A DNA stretch of 64,000 bases from Triatoma infestans (lineage: Eukaryota > Arthropoda > Insecta > Hemiptera > Reduviidae): assembly GCA_011037195.1 (NCBI GenBank), contig JAAEAF010002328.1, positions 1-64,000 on the forward strand, read 5' to 3'. The translations under genes were made by a program, and so were the position numbers. Shown piece after piece: positions 22,521-33,876 of the stretch. Below the pieces are notes generated by a model, which saw nothing but the letters and a program-made list of their open reading frames with translations, was not told the DNA's origin and did no database searches. Within the stretch, counting starts at the first letter, position 1, and each line of letters begins with the position of its first letter.

Positions 22521-23370
22521 AAAAAATTTTACATTGACAATAAATTAATATTCATAAATCACTACATTATATTATTATATAAACCACTACAATTCCTAAA
22601 TCGATCATAAAGTTATTAACTTTCTAGTCAAGTTTTCAAATTGTTTGAAAAATATTATGAAAATAAAAATACCAGGGATATTTTGGTTGTTCGCATCTAA
22701 AAAAGTTTTAGACAATATTGAAAAAGTTGATAATAAATCAAATAGAAGTAACGGATTAAAAAAAATAAAAAATTGTAGTAGCGTTTATAGTTTTTAAAGA
22801 TATATTAATAAAAATATATAAATAATACATATAAGTTACAGCTATTACGAAATGATTCAGTGGTAAAAATAAAATTCAGTAGAGGTAGGTGTAAAATAAA
22901 TATCATTTTGACAATGGAGTGCTTGGGGGGTGGCAAAAAAAAAAAGGGGCCGGAATCTCAATGAGATATGAACGGATATGGAACACGAATAAATCATTTT
23001 TCTGAACTAACATTAGCCATTTTAAAATCACTATTTCATATATATAATATTTTTTTACTTAATCTTTTTCTTTTTTTTCAGAGCATGAGTAAATGATTTA
23101 TTATGTTATATTATATAAGTTATTTTTTTTATATATATATATTCAGTGAAAGAAAAATAAATGATATTTTAATAGGATAAGTTAGTCTGTTGAACAATCT
23201 CCAACTACAGTACTACTCAATGAAGCTTGGTGTATTTGTGCTAAAATAATCATAAAACATTTTTCACATATTCCCCTATTTAATATAATACGCTTATAAA
23301 TAAAATTAAAAAAAAAAATTGCATCTCTTGAAAGTTTCACGAACTCAACCTATTGTGCAATTTTAAATAT
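22521..23370. other. No recognisable gene
   Basis: Strongly AT-rich with TA runs; a short G-rich patch occurs near 22920-22955. Confidence 0.4.
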
Positions 23371-23373
23371 TTT

Positions 23374-24080
23374 TACTTTCTCTTACTCCTAGTAAGAGGA
23401 AGTATTGTAATCGTGTCAAATTTTCGATATCGAGTTTTCACCGGAAATATCCGTTTTGAGGTCCCCTGAGTCCAAAAAAGTGGTTTTTTTTTAGCGAATG
23501 GTCTTGGTGTGTGTTGTGTGTGTGTGTGTCTGTGATGTATGTGAACAGCATAGCTCAAAAACGAAAAATCGTAGAAAGTTCAAACTTGATATTACGTTTA
23601 GGTATCACCATGGGATCTGACGGTGCGTTATGTGTCAATATTCCTCAACCGGAAGTACCACTTTACTAGTTGTTTTTTTTTACGTTTTTGCAATTTTCTC
23701 AAAAATGGCTCCGAAGATTTTCTTTAAACTTATATATCAACTACACATACAAAGAGCTACAACTTTTATTTGAAACATTTCTACAGGAAAATTCATTTAA
23801 GGGCACTTCTGGGGAGGGGTGGGGTTATTTTTCTCTAAAGTGCTATCACAGTTGATTATACAATTGTATCATCCAAACAAAATTAATTAGAAATAAATAC
23901 ATGGTCAAAATTCCGAGTTTCAAGAAAATTAGTAAACCGGAAGTGCGCTTTTACTGAACAATTTTTTCAGTTTTCGACGAATCTTATTAAATTTGGTACA
24001 CAAACTATTAAAGCTGTCAATTATAATTTGGAGAACTGGAGTAAGAGAAAGTTGTGTGAGTGTTTCACACCAGATTTTTT
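23374..24080 (+). repeat. TIR/microsatellite repeat family, complete copy (plus)
   Basis: Starts with 'actttctcttactcc' (near 23374) and ends with its exact reverse complement 'ggagtaagagaaagt' near 24037, followed by 'gtgtttcacaccaga' and a T run. Inside are 'caccggaaatatccgt', a (GT)n tract near 23510-23530, 'gctcaaaaacgaaaaatcg', 'tcctcaaccggaagta', 'ttctcaaaaatggctcc' and 'ccggaagtgcgctttt'. It serves with the 43.6-kb copy as reference for the family. Transposase is absent, so if it is a DNA transposon it is non-autonomous. Confidence 0.8.
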
Positions 24081-24130
24081 TTATTTTGTTTTCACGCTAA
24101 TTTTATTGTAGGATTGATATTTAAATATAA

Positions 24131-24287
24131 TCAGAGACATTTTCCGTGGTAGCCTGCTTCATTTTGTGGTCATCGACCGGTTACGGGCGTTCGCCCATCT
24201 TCAGGATGCGTTTTTCAGACAGTGTGACCACACAGACTTGCACAGAGCAAACTTAGTTTACACACTAACTGAATTACTGTATTTTAA
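24131..24287 (-). repeat. Left arm of an inverted repeat (family B)
   Basis: The reverse complement of this arm is repeated at 24846-24997, from 'cagagacattttccgtgg' on one side to 'actgtatttta' on the other. The arms enclose a copy of the TIR family. A further relative lies at 48700-48850. Each contains a hammerhead-like motif. Confidence 0.75.
24171..24209 (-). ncRNA. Hammerhead-ribozyme-like motif, family B copy 1
   Basis: Read on the minus strand: stem I GCAUC/GAUG, the box CUGAAGA (fits CUGANGA), stem II GGGC-GAAC-GCCC, then GUAAC where GAAAC is expected, and CGGUC ending at the predicted cleavage site. A very short, loopless stem III (ACC/GGU) is possible. Short stem III is known from hammerheads in Penelope-like elements and retrozymes. 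The A-to-U change in the GAAA box probably inactivates this copy. Confidence 0.5.
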
Positions 24288-24324
24288 AACAAATACAGTA
24301 CTGTTCCTTCAATACTGTTCCTTC

Positions 24325-24843
24325 CAACAAATTTTTCACACCCTGCATATCTGTAACTTTATCATCATACTACTATTTAAAGTAAAAAAATCTGTTTTAA
24401 AACACTCATACAACTTTCCTTTACTCCAGTTTTCAAAATTGAAATTGACAAATTTTTTAGTTGCTCTACCACATTTAATGAAATTCGTCGGAGTTCTTCG
24501 AAATTCGTCGAGAACTGAAAAATTATTTAGCCAAAGTGCACTTCCGGTTTACTAATTTTCTTGAAACTCGGAATTTTGGCCATCTATTTATTTCTAATTA
24601 ATTTGGTTTGTATGGTAGAATTGTATAATCAACTATGATAGCAGTTTAGAAAAAACAAGGAGAAATGTTTCAAATAAAAGTTGTAGCTCTTTATATGTAT
24701 AGTACACATTACTACTTTAAAGAAAATCGTTGAAGCCGTTTTCGAGAATATACCAGAAAATTGAAAAATAAATTTCAGTAAAAACCACTTCCGATCATCC
24801 GATTTTTCAAACTAGGAATTTCAACAGCATATTTAATACTAAT
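24325..24843 (-). repeat. TIR-family-derived unit inside the inverted repeat
   Basis: Starts 'ccttccaacaaatttttc' and carries the family blocks 'acttccggtttactaatt', 'cttgaaactcggaatttt', 'agttgtagctctt' and 'aaaatcgttgaagccg'. The same unit, nearly base for base, occurs at 28587-29121, where the flanking arms are missing. It lacks the microsatellite half. Confidence 0.7.
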
Positions 24844-24845
24844 TA

Positions 24846-24997
24846 AAATACAGTAATTCAGTTAGTGTGTAAACTAAGTTTGCTCTGTGCAAGTCTGTGT
24901 TGTCACACTGTCTGAAAAAACGCATCCTGAAAATGGGCGAACGCCCCCGGTCGATGACCACAAAATGAAGCAGGCTACCACGGAAAATGTCTCTGAT
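24846..24997 (+). repeat. Right arm of the inverted repeat (family B)
   Basis: Inverted copy of 24131-24287. Sequence related to the arm continues to about 25030 ('gctttcc', 'gcggaaccaacca'), and matches 48845-48875. Confidence 0.75.
24922..24955 (+). ncRNA. Hammerhead-like motif, family B copy 2 (degenerate)
   Basis: Stem I GCAUC/GAUG and stem II GGGC-GAAC-GCCC are kept. The core box reads CUGAAAA, and the GAAA box is deleted between stem II and CGGUC. It is recognisable only by comparison with the other two copies. Confidence 0.4.
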
Positions 24998-25139
24998 GCT
25001 TTCCAGCTCTGCGGAACCAACCACCACAACAATTTAAATATAAGTTTATTACGTATAAAATATGGCTACATTTCTAGTATGAAGTACTGATAAAGACATA
25101 ATTTATGTTGCAAAGCATTTCTTATTTCTCGCATTGCTG

Positions 25140-25255
25140 ATAAAAGAGGAAGCATTTGAGACCTCATCAAATTTTCGAAATTAGGTTCAAACCAGTAATA
25201 TAAGATTTGAGGTCACATAAGCACGAAAAATTTTAGCGGATGGTATCACTCAGTC
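25140..25255 (+). repeat. TIR family, left half of a copy split by a LINE
   Basis: Holds 'ataaaagaggaagcatt', 'tcaaattttcgaaatta' and 'tttgaggtcac', the blocks that normally precede the microsatellite. The microsatellite begins as (CT)n at 25258 and then a LINE follows. The right half resumes near 26325. Confidence 0.6.
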
Positions 25256-25302
25256 ACTCAGCTCTCTCTCTCTCTCACTCTCTCTCTCTCTCACTCTCTT
25301 TT

Positions 25303-25975
25303 ACTGTTAATAAAATTACTGTTAATAACATAAATATACCTTATGTTACGACTGCGAAATGTTTAGGGGTGACGATTTCTAATACGTTATCTTGGAATAG
25401 CCATGCTAGTAATATTTGCAATAGTATTTATAAATGTCTATACCAGCTAAAACTCCACAAAAATATGTTGCCTATATCTCTCCGTAAACAGCTAGTTTGT
25501 ACTCTCATACTTCCTCATTTTGATTACTGCTGCCTGGTATATACTGACCTTACTGCGGAACTTAACACCAAACTCCATAGATCACTTAACTCCTGTATCC
25601 GTTTTATATTAAATATTAGGAAAGACGAACATATTACACCACATTACTTTACTTTAAACTGGCTTACTGTTGACTACCGTAGGAAATACTTTATGGGTAA
25701 TTTCATATACCAATTGTTTATGGCACAGACTCCAAAATACTTATATGACATGTTCACACAAAAAGCTGCACTAGACTTAAGAACTACAAGGACTGTCGAT
25801 TCCAGACTTTTTCGTACAACCACATAGGACTGTAACATACCAAAATTCTTTTACTGCTGCTGCCAGTAGACTCTGGAACGACTTACCTACTGACTTGACC
25901 AACAAGAAATCACTGCCTAGTTTTAAGTTTTTTTATTACAATCATTTGTTTGAATTGTACAAAGGAGATTTTTAA
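25303..25975 (+). pseudogene. LINE reverse transcriptase C-terminal end (CR1/L2/Jockey-type)
   Basis: The translation reads 'CLGVTISNTLSWNSHASNI', 'LPHFDYCCLVYTDL', 'LHRSLNSCIRFILNI' and 'HYFTLNWLTVDYRRKYF', the thumb and C-terminal part of a non-LTR reverse transcriptase. A frameshift near 25810 leads to 'NSFTAAASRLWNDLPTD' and the stop at 25973-25975. The palm with the catalytic Asp pair is missing because the copy is 5'-truncated. The 3' UTR ends near 26255 in a (TTTC)n run. There is a (CT)n tract on both sides. The exact clade is uncertain. Confidence 0.75.
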
Positions 25976-26324
25976 GTTTGTATATAGAAGTTATTATTTT
26001 TTTTCTTTTGTTTTATATTATTATATTAATAATTATTATTACTATTATCATTATTTTATTAATTTATTATTAGTAGTAATTTTTATATGTGTAAATATTT
26101 TATACAAAATTATAAATGTAAATAGTAATTAAGAGTTTATTTCAGTTTAGTCTCTCAGATCAGAGAAAATATTTTTAATATTGTAAATTTTATTTGTTGC
26201 TCTTAAGGGACATAAGTCCCAGAGCATAATAAATTCATCTTTCTTTCTTTCTTTCTCTCTCTCTTCGCTCTCTCACTCTCTCTCTATATATATATATATA
26301 TACATATATATTAAATATACACAT
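25976..26324 (+). mobile_element. LINE 3' UTR and flanking (CT)n/(TA)n tracts
   Basis: A T/A-rich 3' UTR with 'gggacataagtcccaga', a small hairpin, and a (TTTC)n tail. The (CT)n at 26250-26283 and (TA)n at 26284-26303 probably belong to the invaded microsatellite. Confidence 0.55.
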
Positions 26325-26495
26325 TTATATGTGTGTGTTGTGTGAACATATCTTAAAAACGGAAATTGCAAGAAACGTCAAAGTCCGTTTAGGAGTACCA
26401 TTGTAACGATAGAAGATTTCGGTCAAAGTCTGTCAACCGGAAGTGCAACATTACGGAATATTATTTTATAGTTTTTCCAAATATTTGCATAAAAC
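26325..26495 (+). repeat. TIR family, right half of the LINE-split copy
   Basis: Resumes with 'tgtgtgaacatatcttaaa', then 'cgtttaggagtacca' and 'tcaaccggaagtgcaac', the blocks that follow the (GT)n tract in complete copies. Confidence 0.6.
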
Positions 26496-26499
26496 GGTT

Positions 26500-27225
26500 A
26501 CAAAAAAAAAAAAAAAAATCTGGCGTGATTCACTCACACAACTTTTTTCTCATTCCAATTTTTTAAAATTTTGATTGACAAATTTTAAACTTAGTAACCA
26601 AATTCAATGAAATTCGTCGGTGTTAATTATGAAGAAATTAGCAAAAACTGATAAAACTGTTCAACAAAAACCGCATCTTCCGGTTCACTAATTTTCTCGA
26701 AACGCGGAAGTTTGGCAATCTATTTATTTATAATTACCTTTAGATAGTAGAATTAATTGTATATTCAACTAGCACTTTAGAAGAAAAACCTAAGCCCACT
26801 ACTCCCACAAAACTGCCCTTAACTAAATTTTTCTAGAGAAATGTTATAAGTAAAAGTTGTAGAGCCATTAAGTGTTGTGTAGTTGGTATACCAAATTTGA
26901 AGAAAATCGTTGGAGCCATTTTTGAGAAAATCGCAAAAAAAGAACCATCCAGCAAAATAGTACTTCCGGTTGAGGAATTATGACAGATAACTAACATACT
27001 GTCGGATTCCTTGGAGATACATAAACGGAATATCATGTTTGAACTTTCTACGATTTTTCTTTTTTGAGCTATGCTGTTCAGTACACACACACATACACAC
27101 ACCCACACATTAAGTAAAAACCACTTTTTTGGATTCAGGAGATCTCAAAAAGTATATCCCGGTGAAAAATGTATATCGCTAATTTGATACTATTACAATA
27201 CTTCCTGTTAGCAAGGAGAAAGCGA
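26500..27225 (-). repeat. TIR/microsatellite repeat family, near-complete copy (minus)
   Basis: Starts after a poly(A) run with 'ctggcgtgattcactcaca', passes through two subunits with '(a)cttccggtt' sites, an (AC)n tract near 27082-27104, and 'cccggtgaaaa', and ends in a decayed terminal motif near 27200-27225. It abuts the previous copy in opposite orientation. Confidence 0.75.
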
Positions 27226-27690
27226 AAGTAAAATAATAGTTGGCCTAATAATTTTCACAGAAATTGTCCTATTTCATCTAATCGAAACTGAATTCTTTCA
27301 TGAAAATTAATGTTTTCAGTGTTCTGGTTGATCTGTAACGTTCAAATTTTTTCTAATGTGCGATTTCATTGCAATTAACGATTCTACAACAATATAATAT
27401 TATAGACTGTTAAATTTATCCAGAATTTTTAAATTAACGTAAGAGTGTACCAAAGTGCAAATAAGCGAGAACCAAATATGTTTCTGAATTTTACCGAATG
27501 TTTTCGAAAAATGTTTAAATGCTTATTTTATTTTTATTTTTATTTTTTTTTTTTATCATATAAAGAGAAATATGTATGAGAGTGCACATCAGCCATTTTA
27601 CTTTTTTTAACTGTGTAAACGAATGTATTTTATTCATCCTATTTGTCATATTTCGTAAATGGAATTTATTTTTTTCAGTAACTCTCTAGC
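27226..27690. other. No recognisable gene
   Basis: AT-rich spacer with T-rich runs near 27530-27555. Confidence 0.4.
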
Positions 27691-28545
27691 ACTTTTATTT
27701 GGATCACTTTCAGAGAAAGCTGATTACATTTCACAGCCTTCTATCTTCCCGATCCATGCTGGTGCCCCCCCCCCACTGTCTTTGCTCCGCCCCTATATAT
27801 CTTCTATACTTCAGATATCGCTTTCCACACGGAAACATTCCTCTACTACTACACTGATGACACGTGTGTTATTGCTTTAAATCCGGATTATGTTTTCGTA
27901 TCCCGTGCCCTACAATCTCATTCCATCTCTCCCTACAAGGCTGGCTTATTAGGTGGAGAATAAAGATCAATCCCACCAAAAGCAAATTGCATATCCTCAC
28001 CCTCCGACGGGCTATATTTCCTCCCATCCTCATCTGTGAAACCATAATGTTGACAGTTGACTAAGTCTATATTTAGGAATTTATATAGACAAAAGACTTA
28101 CTTTGGAATCCGCACACAAGATTAAAAATACTTGAACTAAAGAGACGATACAAACTTTTATCGAGTCTATTTGACCGACGCTCTAAACTTTCCCTTGAAA
28201 ACAAAAGACTATCGACCACACTATTATAAAGTTCTTTACATATTATACGGATGCTAGCTTTGGTGTTCAACCAAGCATCCGAAGAAACAAACTTCTATCG
28301 TATTCAATCTTACCAATCCAAAATCCCTAGAAGAATTACCAACACCCTATTCTGTGATTCGAATCTAACCCTTCACACAAACCTTAAAATCCCTTCAGCT
28401 AATAAAAGCATGTTTCAAAAAAATTCTATGACTCCACATTCAACCATCTCAAAAACCTTGGTCCAAAACTATTCTCCCTTACTATCCCAAACAACTCTTC
28501 CAGGAGGTTACATTACCGCTGGCCCCGCGACCACCAAATAACTTT
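27690..28545 (+). pseudogene. Jockey-type LINE reverse transcriptase 3' end, heavily decayed
   Basis: Across several frames it reads like the end of a Jockey-clade polyprotein: 'YYYTDDTCVIALNP' near 27845 (the catalytic YADD with Ala replaced by Thr), 'RWRIKINPTKSK' near 27955, 'RRSNRL'-like linkers, then 'QSKIPRRITN' and 'CDSNLTLHTNLKIP' near 28320-28400, ending with the stop after 'AGPATTK' at about 28541. Many frameshifts and stops are present. The 5' part is missing. Confidence 0.65.
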
Positions 28546-28584
28546 TTTTTTATAGCTAATATAATGTAATGGGGAGTACTTTCA

Positions 28585-29615
28585 GTGGAAGGTTCCTTCC
28601 AACAAATTTTTCACAGCCTGCATATCTGTCACTTTATCATCATACTACTATTTAAAGTAAAAAAATCTGTTTTCAAACACTCATACAACTTTCCCTTATT
28701 CCAGTTTTCAAAATTGAAATTGACAAATTTTTTAGTAGCTCTACCATATTTAATGAAATTCGTCGAAGTTCTTCGAAATTCGTCGAAAACTGAAAAATTA
28801 TTTAGCAAAAGCGCACATCCGGTTTATTAATTTTCTTAAAACTCGGAATTTTGGCCATCTATTTATTTCTAATTAATTTGCTTTGGATGGTAGAATTGTA
28901 TAATCAACTATGTTAGCAGTTTAGAAAAAACAAGGAGAAATGTTTCAAATAAAAGTTGTAGCTCCTTTATATGTATAGTACACATTACTACTTTAAAGAA
29001 AATCGTTGAAGCCGTTTTCGAGAATATACTAGAAAAATGAAAAATAAATTTCAGTAAAAACCACTTCCGATCATCCGATTTTTCAAACTAGGAATTTCAA
29101 CAGCATATTTAATACTAATTAATTGTAGATGACAGAATTGTATAGTAAACTGAAATAGCAATTGAGAGAAATATCTAACCCGACCCCTCTTTCAAAACTG
29201 CCCTTAAATAAATTTTTCCAGACTAATGTTTCAAATAAAAGTTGTAACTCTTTGTATGTGTACTTGATATTACAAGTTTGAAGAAAATCGGTAGAGCTAT
29301 TTTTGAGAAATCGCAAAAAGTATAAAAAAAAAAAAACTAGTAAAGTGGTACTCCCGGTTGAGGAATTTTGACAGATGACCCACTGCCGGTTCCCATAGTG
29401 ATATCTAAACGGAATAACAAATTTGAACTTTCTACGTTTTTTCATTTTTAAGCTATACTGTTCACATTCACATTCACACGCACACACATACACACAGACC
29501 ATTTTCTAAAAACCATTTTTTTGAACTCAGGGAACAACAAAACGGATATTTCCGGTGAAAACTTGATATCGAAAATTTGGCACAATTACAATACTTCCTC
29601 TTTTCTAAGAGTAAG
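28585..29615 (-). repeat. TIR/microsatellite repeat family, long copy (minus)
   Basis: The first half (28587-29121) is nearly identical to 24325-24843. The second half carries a further subunit, the (AC)n-like tract at 29465-29498, 'ttgaactcaggg', 'tttccggtgaaaa' and the terminal 'cttcctctt...taagaaaaag' near 29600. Confidence 0.75.
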
Positions 29616-30331
29616 AAAAAGTTTAAAGAACAATAAAAAGTAAAAGAATTGTTTTTTTTATTGAAGCTGCTTCACCAAATAATTGTATATTATTAATTAT
29701 AAGATATATTTTAATATTTAATTATATTAAGACAATTAATTGAATTAATTAAAGATGCTAAGACTTAAACTGAAAATTGTAATTTTTTTTTTTTTTTTTA
29801 AATTTAACATTCAAAGAAATCCATTTTTTCATTCAGGATCCCATGTGTAATTTCGATCAAAATATTTTGGTGAGCCTAGTATTAGACATCTTCACTTTTC
29901 ACTGATATCGTTTGCATAATAATAAAGTTCAATCCCTTTCGATATATTTATGCTTTCGTTTGATCCTTTGTCAAATACTTTTCTTCAACATCATCCTATA
30001 TGGGTGATATAATTTGCATGATCAACACTCCGTTCCCCGGTACATATATCCCCAAGCATCTATTTTTCAAGAGAGAAAGATGCTCATGTATAGGCTTCTT
30101 TTTTTTTTTTCAAGTCATGATGATATACGCTTATCTAGTTCTTGTTGTACTTTATTTTCTGCATTCATTTTCTATAGCATTAATTAAAAAAAAAAAAAAA
30201 CAAATCTGGTTCCTGGAAAGATCTGAATCATGAAAAATCTGAAATAATTTATTTTCAAGCCAGGAATTTTATAGAATTTAATGATACCAATTACCAGAAT
30301 CCTCAGTAATTCATTTTTATGGATAAATGTG
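29616..30331. other. No recognisable gene
   Basis: AT-rich, poly(T)/poly(A) runs at 29784-29800, 30100-30112 and 30186-30200. No coding signal. Confidence 0.4.
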
Positions 30332-30875
30332 TGTGATGGATGCTAGAAATATAAAAATATATTTCATTTGAAATTATCAAAATTATGAAGAAAATGTAAC
30401 ATTGGCTGGCAAAAGGGATTATTCAGATAGAAGAATGCCATTGTCTTTGAGAGTTCATAGAACTCGGCTAGCATTGTCTACCCCTTCTCACAGGGGAATA
30501 TTTGAACTAACAATTAGAAGATATTCTTTCAGGACAGTCTGCATTCTGCTTTCAAATAAGAACAGTCTGAAATAGATAATCCATCAGAATACTTGTCTTT
30601 CGCTCTCTTAGCATCAGTGCCAGTCAGTCATAAGTGAAACATAAGAGTGTAGCATTTAATCTAGATAAATAACTAGTTTTATAAACATAATAATGGTGAT
30701 ATTGTAATGTATTTAAATTCACTCAAAAAATAATATATTTATTTCAAAAACAGTGTGATCACTTGATTATTTCTGATACTTCTCTGTTAAACATATATAC
30801 TCACAAGCCCTTCACAAAACCGCTCACGCCACAAGCTACTACTACAACACAACAACAAGCTACAACACAATCACA
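30332..30875 (+). mobile_element. LTR of the second gypsy-type family, plus strand
   Basis: Begins TGTGATGGATGC like the minus-strand LTR at 5984-6431 and follows it block by block ('ccccttctca', 'aaaaacagtgtgat', 'tactcacaagcccttc'). No gag or pol sequence lies next to it, so it may be a solo LTR. The exact 3' end is unclear, and no flanking duplication could be fixed. Confidence 0.6.
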
Positions 30876-31632
30876 TTTTAAGTGTTAGGGCAAAATGTCC
30901 ATGTGATAGAAAAATTATGTTTCTTTTTTTTATTTATCTCTGAACCGTACAATGCCAAAACCGACATGCCTAAGCTACTTCAGAGAGCGACATGTTACTA
31001 GTTTAAGTATCAAGCTCCGTCTAACTCGCAAAGTACATAAAGGGTGTCTATCATCTTATTAGTAAATATCATCTTGAATTTAGTATTAAAGAAATACAAA
31101 AGTGTCATGAATCAATCTTCCACTTAAAAGTGTATCCATCAATCGGCCAGGATAGTCTGCAGTTGCTATCTCAATCTTTAAATTTTTATACTAAGTTATA
31201 AATATAAATTGTGAATTTAATGGGTCAATAGTTTGTCGTTTCAAAAACAACTAAATATCATGATTTCCTGCCTTAACTTAATTGCGAAGACTCCTCTCAT
31301 TGACTATTCTTTCTTTATAATAATACAGAAATAATAATTATTTAACAAACTGTCAATAAATTAATGCTTTAAAAAACATGCGAGCACAGTGAGTGCGGCA
31401 GCTGAACGAGAGCGTAAAAATACTTTACTCACATGTGGATTATTAAATGTTTTCTGCAACCGCATTAATTTGGTTCTTCACTTATACGAATAAAAAAAAT
31501 AAGAAAAAAAAGAAAAGATTAGAAAACTGAGAAAATACTCTAATTTAAGTAAAATACTCCCTTTCTTTATAACCTGCCTAGTATAACGTCAGAATACCGT
31601 TGGTATTTGTTTTTTATATTATTTCTTGTTTT
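30876..31632. other. No recognisable gene
   Basis: AT-rich spacer up to the target duplication of the LINE at 31.6 kb. Confidence 0.4.
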
Positions 31633-31647
31633 CCTGTATTGCCATTA

Positions 31648-33541
31648 TTATTATTATTCCCAAAAGGGGAGGGGAGTAAACCCTACGCTATCCAAAGCCC
31701 CCTCGGGCCCATATAGCTGCCCCTAAAGAATACCTACCACTGGGACTAGAATGAAAATCCAGGCCCAGGTTTTAACCATCTAAGTTTCACAACAGACCGA
31801 ACACATCGGACCAAAACCTTAAAAGGACACAGCTTAAGATCCTCTACCGACATCCTATTCCGGCCGAAGGTCCCAAACCTAATCTCCTCACAACCCAAAC
31901 AATTCGTCATCAAATGCATGGGTGTTTCCTCCTCAGTTTCACAAACTCTACAAAAAGGGTCAGGCACAAGTCCCATTATATAGAGATGTCTCCTTAAACC
32001 ACAATGCCCAGTGAGGAATCCAACCAGATACCTGAGGGAGGTCCGTAAAAGACATCGGACCCCACTACTCAAAGCTCCGTCCGGGCCCCCAATGAGCATT
32101 TTAGACTGCCGACAACCCACTGCACTCATCCATAAGGATGAGTGCTGTGAGGTCATCCACGTCTGAAAGCCCGACAAACATGTGTCAGAAGACACACCAA
32201 CAGCAGACTCTGGACCAATGAAAGGGAGAGAAGCACCTAATTTGGCAAACCTATCCACCTCCTCATTCCCAAAAATTCCCATATGACCTGAACCCAGACC
32301 AGAAGCACATCCTTTAATGAAGAAAGATCTTCCGGTCTTCTAGAACATTCCAACACCAATCTGGAAGTGAAGACACATGAATTAAGCGCTTCAACGCAGC
32401 CTGGCTATCCGAGCAGATACAAACACCTTTTAAATTAGTTTTACGCACCCTCTCATCCAAAATACAGCAAAGAATTGCATAAACCTCAGCCTGGAAAACG
32501 GTGGCCCACTCACCAAGAGGCGCTACCAAATGATCTCCCGTCTCAAAATAGACGGCAGCCCAGACCTACCATCCATCCTGGAACCGTCCGTGTAGCATCG
32601 GAGATAATTCTCAGGAATCACACCAGACGGACCCAGGGTTAACCAATCTTCCCTAGAAGGCAACCTAACCCTGTAGGAATGACCAAAGACAAAAGTCTTC
32701 AAATTGCTATCAGAAGGGAAACCTGTAATGGGAATCCTTAAAAGCATCTCACGATAAATGGTAGAATGACCATATCGCTTACCCTGCCAAAAACCTGCCT
32801 GTTTAATTCTATAACAGGCTTTCATTGCCTGGTTTTTCACCTCCCCAAAAAGAGGTGGAATCCCTAACAAAGTCTCCATAGATGCGGTCGGTGCCGTCCG
32901 AAACGCTCCAGTCACCGCCAGACAAGCCAAGCGTTGGACTTCTTCCAACAGCTGCCTAGCAGATCGTGTTTCAATGCGACGCCACCACACCAAAGCCGCA
33001 TATACCAATCTAGGTTTAATGACCATACAATAAATCCAGAACATCATCTTGGTAGTGATTCCCCAGTTCTTACCTACAACTCTTCGACATTGCCAAAAGG
33101 AGATTATCGCCTTTTGATGTTGTGTCTTAACATGTTCCGACCAGTTCAATTTACTGTCGAGAACTACTCCAAGGAACTTCACTGATTTGCTAACCTGTAT
33201 GGAAGTACCTAACAACCTAGGAGGTGTAAAACCTACTATCTTCCTTCTATGAGTAAATAGAAGTGCCTGGGTCTTAATAGGATTAATAGAAAGACCCTTA
33301 TCCTGTGTCCAACAATACACCATGTTAAGGGCGCTTTGCATTAGGTCCGAAATAGTGGACAAACAGCGCCCTAACAATAAAATAACACCATCATCGGCAT
33401 ATGCTTGCACATAAAATCCCGATGAATTCATCCTAACCAAAAGGTCATCCATGACGATGCACCACAACTTAGGTGAGAGACAACCCCCTTGAGGGCAACC
33501 TCTCCCCACTTGTACTATCATGGTGCGCCCGCCAAGGGAAA
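31648..33541 (-). mobile_element. 5'-truncated RNase H-bearing LINE with 15-bp TSD
   Basis: Exact direct repeats CCTGTATTGCCATTA flank the element at 31633-31647 and 33542-33556. On the minus strand it runs from within the reverse transcriptase to a 3' UTR of about 100 bp ending in (AAT)n. Truncation at the 5' end is the usual outcome of target-primed reverse transcription. The first ATG of the surviving frame comes from the target DNA itself. Confidence 0.85.
31746..33541 (-). pseudogene. LOA/I-type LINE ORF2 remnant: RT, RNase H, CCHC
   Basis: On the minus strand the frame opens at the palm with 'GCPQGGCLSPKLWCIVMDDL' and catalytic YADDG. It goes on to 'VKFLGVVLDSKLNW' and the start of RNase H, 'YTDGSRMDGRSG'. 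A one-base deletion near 32545 shifts to 'GEWATVFQAEVYAI' and 'CSDSQAAL', so all RNase H acidic residues remain. A further frameshift near 32290-32320 lies in the '..VWVPGH..' motif. The last frame carries 'GNEEVDRFAKLGASL', 'LTGHCGLRRHLYIMGL' and CRVC...H....C, and ends at 31746. RNase H plus this ending places it in the I/LOA group. It is not functional. Confidence 0.8.
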
Positions 33542-33556
33542 CCTGTATTGCCATTA

Positions 33557-33876
33557 GAACATGTCGTTCTACTTAAATGTTGAATATTACTTTAGGTCAC
33601 TTGTGATTAAAAATTTTACTACACTCACTTACATTCAATTTGTGAGATATGCAAAAGTTGTTACCTGTTCCAGGAATTTTTTTTTAAATTGTTGGTTAAA
33701 TGAATTAATATTTTGCTAAGTAATAGTTTACACAACTACAAGGCCTCAAGACGAACACTCGAAGTTAAATCCTTAAAAAAATTCAAAATTGTGCAATGAA
33801 TTTTCCCACCGAATAAAAATTAAGCAAAGATATTTTTTTGCTCAACATAGTGAAATCAGGGGAATAAGACATAAGT
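33557..33876. other. No recognisable gene
   Basis: AT-rich spacer. Confidence 0.4.
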
